Origin: Rhynchospora pubera
Taxonomy: Eukaryota; Streptophyta; Magnoliopsida; Poales; Cyperaceae
Length of the DNA: 64,000 nt
Assembly: GCA_028095005.1 (NCBI GenBank)
Contig: CM051459.1
Coordinates: 119,633,431 to 119,697,430, forward strand
Direction of reading: 5' to 3'
Shown here piece after piece: positions 59,649 through 64,000 of the stretch. Below the pieces are notes generated by a model, which had not been told where the DNA came from, made no database searches, and was given only the letters and a program-made list of their open reading frames with translations. The translations under genes were made by a program, and so were the position numbers. Position 1 is the stretch's first letter, and every line of letters starts with the position of its first letter.

Positions 59649-61202
59649 GGAAGTCTCGGATGTTTGATCATTTGATTTTGTTGTTTTCATTGCTTTATTT
59701 CGTGCTTTTTTTTTTGTTGTTCAAACTGTGGTAATTTTGGATGGTTTATGTCTGGTATTTTGATTTTATGATTTGGTTTGAGCAATTTGGAGGCTTAATA
59801 GCTCTCGGTCTGTTGATCTTGGTTTGTGGACCTCTGTTGAGATTTATTAGTGATTTGGTTTAGATTATCACAGGTAGCGACATCAGATATCGCTAGTGGG
59901 ACAGATATTTTTTTTGTTATTCTCCCTGCTCTTTGGTTACGGCAGCAAGGAACATACCGGTGGGATTTGTCTGTTCTACATTGTTGCCTCGGTAGCTAAG
60001 ACCATTCCGGTGGGACTTGTTTGCTCCATATTACCGCTCTGACATGTAGAATAGACATTCTGGGTATAGCACGCAGTGGGATTTTGTGCATCATTTTCTG
60101 TTGGTTATTTTCGGCACGGTGATAAGCAACGTACCGTCGGGACTTGTCTGTTCCATATCACTCTTTTGGTGTGGTGAGATGGGGTTTTCTCCTGGCTCTT
60201 TGGGTACGGCAGCTAGGAACATACCGTAGGGACTTGCTTGTTCCACATCACTTCTTGCATGTTGTGTGATGGTTCCTTTTTTTTTTTTTTTTTTTTTTTC
60301 TTCTTCTCCTGGCTCTTTGGGTACGGCAGCTAGGAACATACCGTAGTCGGTGGTTTAAGGCCCAACACGACCATGGGCCCCTCTGGGTATTAGGATTTAT
60401 GAGGCCTATTCCTTGACATGGTTGGCGGACATCAGCCGTGGTATTCTCCGTTTTCAGAGGGGCTTTTGGGTTTGGTTTGGTCTTAATTTTTTTGGTAAGT
60501 TTCGGCAAGAATTTCATCTTGAATAGATAGGTTGTCTTTTTTCAATCTGTAACTATTGAGGATGTGGTTTTGACTAATCCCATGGTAAGTTTCACCGTTT
60601 GGTAAGTTTCACCGTTTGGTAAGTTTCACCGTCTGTGTATTAATTTAGAGTTCAAGACACGGAACTTTTGTTCATCCTTTAGTTCGGTGAGATGAACAAG
60701 CACCTAGTACTTTGTTTTAAGGACAAAGCACAAGACTTTTTAGGGTCGTATTTCGGGGTGTAGGCCATTTGTAAAGGAAATGTTCTATGAATGTCCATAA
60801 GGACAGGACACTCCCTTTTATCTTTGGCCCGGTGGGACAGAATGTTTTGTGTATATTTTAGAGGTTTTGGATTTTGGACTTTGAAATTTATCTTTGTCAT
60901 TTAGGAATTTGAGAATGTTTAGGGAGATTTGGTTTTAACCTTTTATTTGAGCTATATTTTAGCTTGGTCTAGTTTCTTTTGGTCATGTGCTTTTGTATTT
61001 TGGAATAAAATGTATTTTTTTGTTGGACTGGGATTTTATTTAGGATTTCGACTCAGGGTCATTTTAGGGAATTTTGAAGGGTTTATTTTATTTAAAGGTT
61101 AATTTATTACTTTAGGGTTTTGACTCAGGGATACTCCATAGTGTTCAAAAGAACGGAGTACCCTGTCGAGCCTTGACCCGGTGGGACGTGAGAGATTCTT
61201 AC
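59649..61202. repeat. Repeat-rich spacer between the antisense gene and pol
   Basis: No coding frame is present. Copies of a unit with GGCTCTTTGGGTACGGCAGC and GGAACATACCG start at about 59928, 60194 and 60311 (period 117 for the last two). The phrase CCGGTGGGAC recurs with variants (59958, 60018, 60831, 61179). A run of 22 T lies at about 60278-60299. Both genes end into this spacer, so it should hold their terminators. Tandem repeats in this position are common in Tat/Ogre elements. Confidence 0.6.
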
Positions 61203-64000
61203 TTAAGCGAAGAGGTGGTTGACCGCCTCGCAATTATCTGCCCAGTCAGTTTGTTGGCCGCTCTTCCTTTGGCTTTGGTGGGTTGTGGGAACATCGGGGT
61301 AGTTTTGCCCATAATATTTCTTCAGGTATCTCCCATTTATGGAGGAGACAGGGTGTTTTCCATTCGAGTCTGCGAGTAGGTAGGCTCCACCTTCATATGC
61401 TTGTTCTATGACATAGGGGCCTTCCCAATTTGGTGCAAATTTGGGACCATGGTGTCGGCCGAGGATAGGTCGCCTCAAAACCAACACTAGTTCTCCTTTC
61501 TTGAATGTTCTGGGTCTTGATAGCTTTTCATAAGCTCGCGTCATTCTGGCTTGATATAACTCCAAGTTTTGTTGAGCTGCCAGTCTCCTTTCATCCATTC
61601 CATCCAACTCTTGCAACCTCAGTTGCGTTTGTTTAGTCAGAGGGATTTGTGCTGCCATAGCTACTCTCAGTGACGGGAGTTCCACCTCGATTGGTAGGAC
61701 TGCCTCTGCCCCATATACCAAGGAATAGGGCGTAGCTTGGGTTGCTGTTTTATGAGTGATGCGATATGCCCACAATGCTTCATGCAGTTTCTCATGCCAG
61801 TTTCTTTGATTACCTCCAATGGTTTTGCGGAGGATCTTGATCAGTGTTTTGTTGAAGGCCTCCGCTAGTCCATTGGCTCTTGGGTTATAGATGGAGGAAT
61901 ATCTCCATTCAATTTTGTGTTTATCGGCGAAGGCCTCAATTTTGGCATTCTTGAAGGCCGTCCCATTGTCGGAGATTATTTTCCTTGGATTTCCATATCT
62001 ATAAAGCACTTGAGTGGTGAAGAACCTGACCACATCAGAGGCCTTGATTTCACGGTATGACCTGGCTTCGGCCCATTTGGAGAAGTAGTCCGTAGCGGCC
62101 AATATAAAGCGGTGCCCATTTGAGGCTGGTGGGTCAATGGGACCTATGATATCTGTCCCCCAGATTTCGAAGGGCCATGATACCACGGTTGGATGTAGTG
62201 CGTTTGGGTGTTGGTGTATAAAATCTCCATGAATTTGGCACATGTGGCATCGTCTGGAGAAGTTTTCGCAGTCATTGATCATGGTGGGCCAGTAGTAGCC
62301 CATTAGTTTGATTTGTACTCGCATCCGAGAGCCCGATTGATGGGCTCCGCATACTCCCGAGTGAATTTCTTGCATAACTTGGTTGGCTTCGGTTTTCGAT
62401 ATGCATCTAAGCCATGATCCTTCATAGGATCTCCAATAGAGTGTGTTGTTCACATACACGAACCTTAGGGCCCTTTTTCTGATTTGCTCCCTAATGGCCT
62501 TGTTTAGAGGTAGTTTTCCTTGTTGGAAATAGTCAAGAAAGGGTTGTCTCCAGTCCTCTTGGTTCGAACCTTCGGTTGTCATGGCTTGTGCGATTTCCCT
62601 CCATTCTTTTTCATGTTCTCTTTCGAGTGTTTGGATGTCAGTAAACAGGGTTTCTTCCTCCTCGTTTCTTTCTTTTGGGAAGCAAGGGGACAAGGATCTC
62701 TTGCGGTGAACCAGGACTTGGATTTCTTCCTGATTCGGGTCACTGAGTTCATTAGCCAACCTAGCCAATGCATCTGCTTTACCATTCAGCGACCTTGGAA
62801 CTTTATGAAAGGTAATATATGTGAATTTGGCCATCAACTCTAGGGCCTTTTCATGGTACTTGACCAATTCTGGTTTTCTTATTTTGAAGAGGCCTTCGAT
62901 CTGACTCAGGATGAGCTGAGAATCTCCGTAGACTTCTAACTGCTCAATACCCATTTGAAGGGCAATTTCAAGTCCAGCTATGAGGGCCTCATATTCAGCT
63001 TCGTTGTTTGTGCATGGTTCGGTTAGGCTCAGAGCATGTCGGAGAATGCCTCTCTCTGGGGTGACAAACACCAATCCTACACCTGCTTGTCGTTTTGGTA
63101 AGTTTGGTTTGACTGCTGGTCGAATGGAGGAAGATCCATCGAAGTATAACTTCCAGCAAGTTTCATTTTCCTCTATCTGCATAGCCTCCTCATCAGGGAA
63201 GTCGCATGCTAGTGGGGAATCATCAGGTATAGGATGAGCAGCTAGGAAATCAGCTAGTGCTTGTCCTTTGATAGCCTTTTGGGGTGCATATGTTATATCA
63301 AATTCCATTAGAGCCACAACCCATCTTGCCAGCCTTCCAGTAAGCATAGGTCGGGTCATGAGGTACTTCAATGGGTCAGTTTTGGAGATTAATGTGACTT
63401 TATGGGCCAACATGTAATGCCTGAGCTTTTTTACTGCGAAGATCAAGGCTAGGCAATGCTTTTCGATTGGCGCGTATGCATGTTCTGCCCCCACGAGCAT
63501 TCTGCTGAGGTAATACAGAGCGTTTTCCTTTCCTTCTTCATTCTCTTGGGCCAGCAATGCCCCCAGAGATCCGTCCAAGGCGGTGGTATAGAGAATGAGA
63601 GGTTTCCCCTGGATGGGTGCCGCCAACACAGGAGGTTTTTGCAGGTATTGCTTGATATCTTCAAAAGATTTCTGGCACTCCTCGTCCCATTTAAAGGGGA
63701 CATCCTTTTTGGTGAGCCTGGTAAAAGGCTTGATTTTGCCTGACAGGTTGGCTATGAATCTCCTGATGTACGCCAAGCGCCTTTGGAGAGACCGGAGTTG
63801 TTTAAGTGTCCGTGGAGGGGACAGTTCTTGGATGGCTTTGATTTTATCAGGATCAATTTCAATGCCTCGGTGCCGCACCACGAAGCCTAGAAATTTTCCT
63901 GATGACACCATGAAGGCGCATTTCAGGGGGTTGAGTTTCAGCGTGTGTTGTCTTAGCCGCTCAAACATCAGCCTCAGGTTCTCTAAGTGTTGTTCATGGG
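61203..64000 (-). CDS. pol: Ty3/gypsy (Tat/Ogre-type) pol, 3' part: RT end, two RNase H, integrase
   Basis: The frame is open for over 930 codons and runs off the right edge, so the 5' part of pol is missing. Counting from the Met at 63968, the end of reverse transcriptase (connection) covers 1-100. A first RNase H follows (120-245), in which the usual first catalytic Asp is absent (YTTAL where YTDAS is expected), though Glu169 and Asp198 remain. A second RNase H (270-405) keeps Asp277, Glu325, Asp349 and Asp399. Integrase then has a zinc knuckle (His536, His543, Cys574, Cys577) and a DD35E core (Asp606, Asp667, Glu703). A C-terminal domain follows (about 800-880). Two RNase H domains, one degenerate, are diagnostic of the Tat lineage. 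No internal stop was seen, so the copy may be recent. Confidence 0.93.
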   Translation of the reverse strand, partial: HEQHLENLRLMFERLRQHTLKLNPLKCAFMVSSGKFLGFVVRHRGIEIDPDKIKAIQELSPPRTLKQLRSLQRRLAYIRRFIANLSGKIKPFTRLTKKDVPFKWDEECQKSFEDIKQYLQKPPVLAAPIQGKPLILYTTALDGSLGALLAQENEEGKENALYYLSRMLVGAEHAYAPIEKHCLALIFAVKKLRHYMLAHKVTLISKTDPLKYLMTRPMLTGRLARWVVALMEFDITYAPQKAIKGQALADFLAAHPIPDDSPLACDFPDEEAMQIEENETCWKLYFDGSSSIRPAVKPNLPKRQAGVGLVFVTPERGILRHALSLTEPCTNNEAEYEALIAGLEIALQMGIEQLEVYGDSQLILSQIEGLFKIRKPELVKYHEKALELMAKFTYITFHKVPRSLNGKADALARLANELSDPNQEEIQVLVHRKRSLSPCFPKERNEEEETLFTDIQTLEREHEKEWREIAQAMTTEGSNQEDWRQPFLDYFQQGKLPLNKAIREQIRKRALRFVYVNNTLYWRSYEGSWLRCISKTEANQVMQEIHSGVCGAHQSGSRMRVQIKLMGYYWPTMINDCENFSRRCHMCQIHGDFIHQHPNALHPTVVSWPFEIWGTDIIGPIDPPASNGHRFILAATDYFSKWAEARSYREIKASDVVRFFTTQVLYRYGNPRKIISDNGTAFKNAKIEAFADKHKIEWRYSSIYNPRANGLAEAFNKTLIKILRKTIGGNQRNWHEKLHEALWAYRITHKTATQATPYSLVYGAEAVLPIEVELPSLRVAMAAQIPLTKQTQLRLQELDGMDERRLAAQQNLELYQARMTRAYEKLSRPRTFKKGELVLVLRRPILGRHHGPKFAPNWEGPYVIEQAYEGGAYLLADSNGKHPVSSINGRYLKKYYGQNYPDVPTTHQSQRKSGQQTDWADNCEAVNHLFA

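Noticed and set aside
62520..63743. Plus-strand frames opposite pol
   Set aside because: Shadows of the 930-codon pol frame with no domain of their own.

Overview
The window is nuclear DNA from a flowering plant. Genes contain GT-AG introns, are separated by long AT-rich spacers, and are surrounded by many plant transposable elements. The proteins are plant-specific (CBL-interacting kinase, plant mobile domain, Tat-lineage retrotransposon). I cannot name the species. Three host genes are clear. A CBL-interacting protein kinase with one intron lies at 16116-17960 (+). A leucine-rich-repeat receptor-like pseudokinase with one intron lies at 21788-24820 (+). A mitochondrial dicarboxylate/tricarboxylate carrier with six exons lies at 36690-40182 (-). 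All three have a (CT)n-rich leader just upstream of the start codon.

The left 16 kb holds no host gene. It is a nest of short non-autonomous elements: foldback elements sitting in (TA)n tracts (3515-5540 and 10170-11428), hAT-like elements with 8-bp target duplications (9398-10123, 14013-14328, 19352-19678), a family with 3-bp duplications (six copies), and a GC-rich foldback (12286-12477). Between 27884 and 30853 two related 1.4-kb elements lie in opposite orientation. Each has an exact 9-bp target duplication, which suggests Mutator-like elements, and each carries four 45-bp palindromes.

From 41.3 to 46.9 kb there are remnants of an LTR-like sequence and of a LINE. From about 47 kb to the right edge the window appears to contain the 3' half of a large Ty3/gypsy element of the Tat/Ogre type, transcribed leftward. 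Its pol (61203-64000, -, open at the window edge) has a degenerate RNase H, a second intact RNase H and a DD35E integrase. Downstream of pol, on the opposite strand, are two intron-containing genes: a seven-exon plant-mobile-domain gene (53561-57917) and a two-exon gene resembling plant transposon-associated proteins (58347-59648). Their reading frames can be reconstructed exactly by splicing, and every intron of the first gene is in phase 1. Spliceable introns can survive in a retroelement only if they are antisense to its genomic RNA, which is the arrangement seen. This antisense two-gene module is the most interesting part of the window. I could not place the 3' LTR, so membership of the module in the element is an inference.
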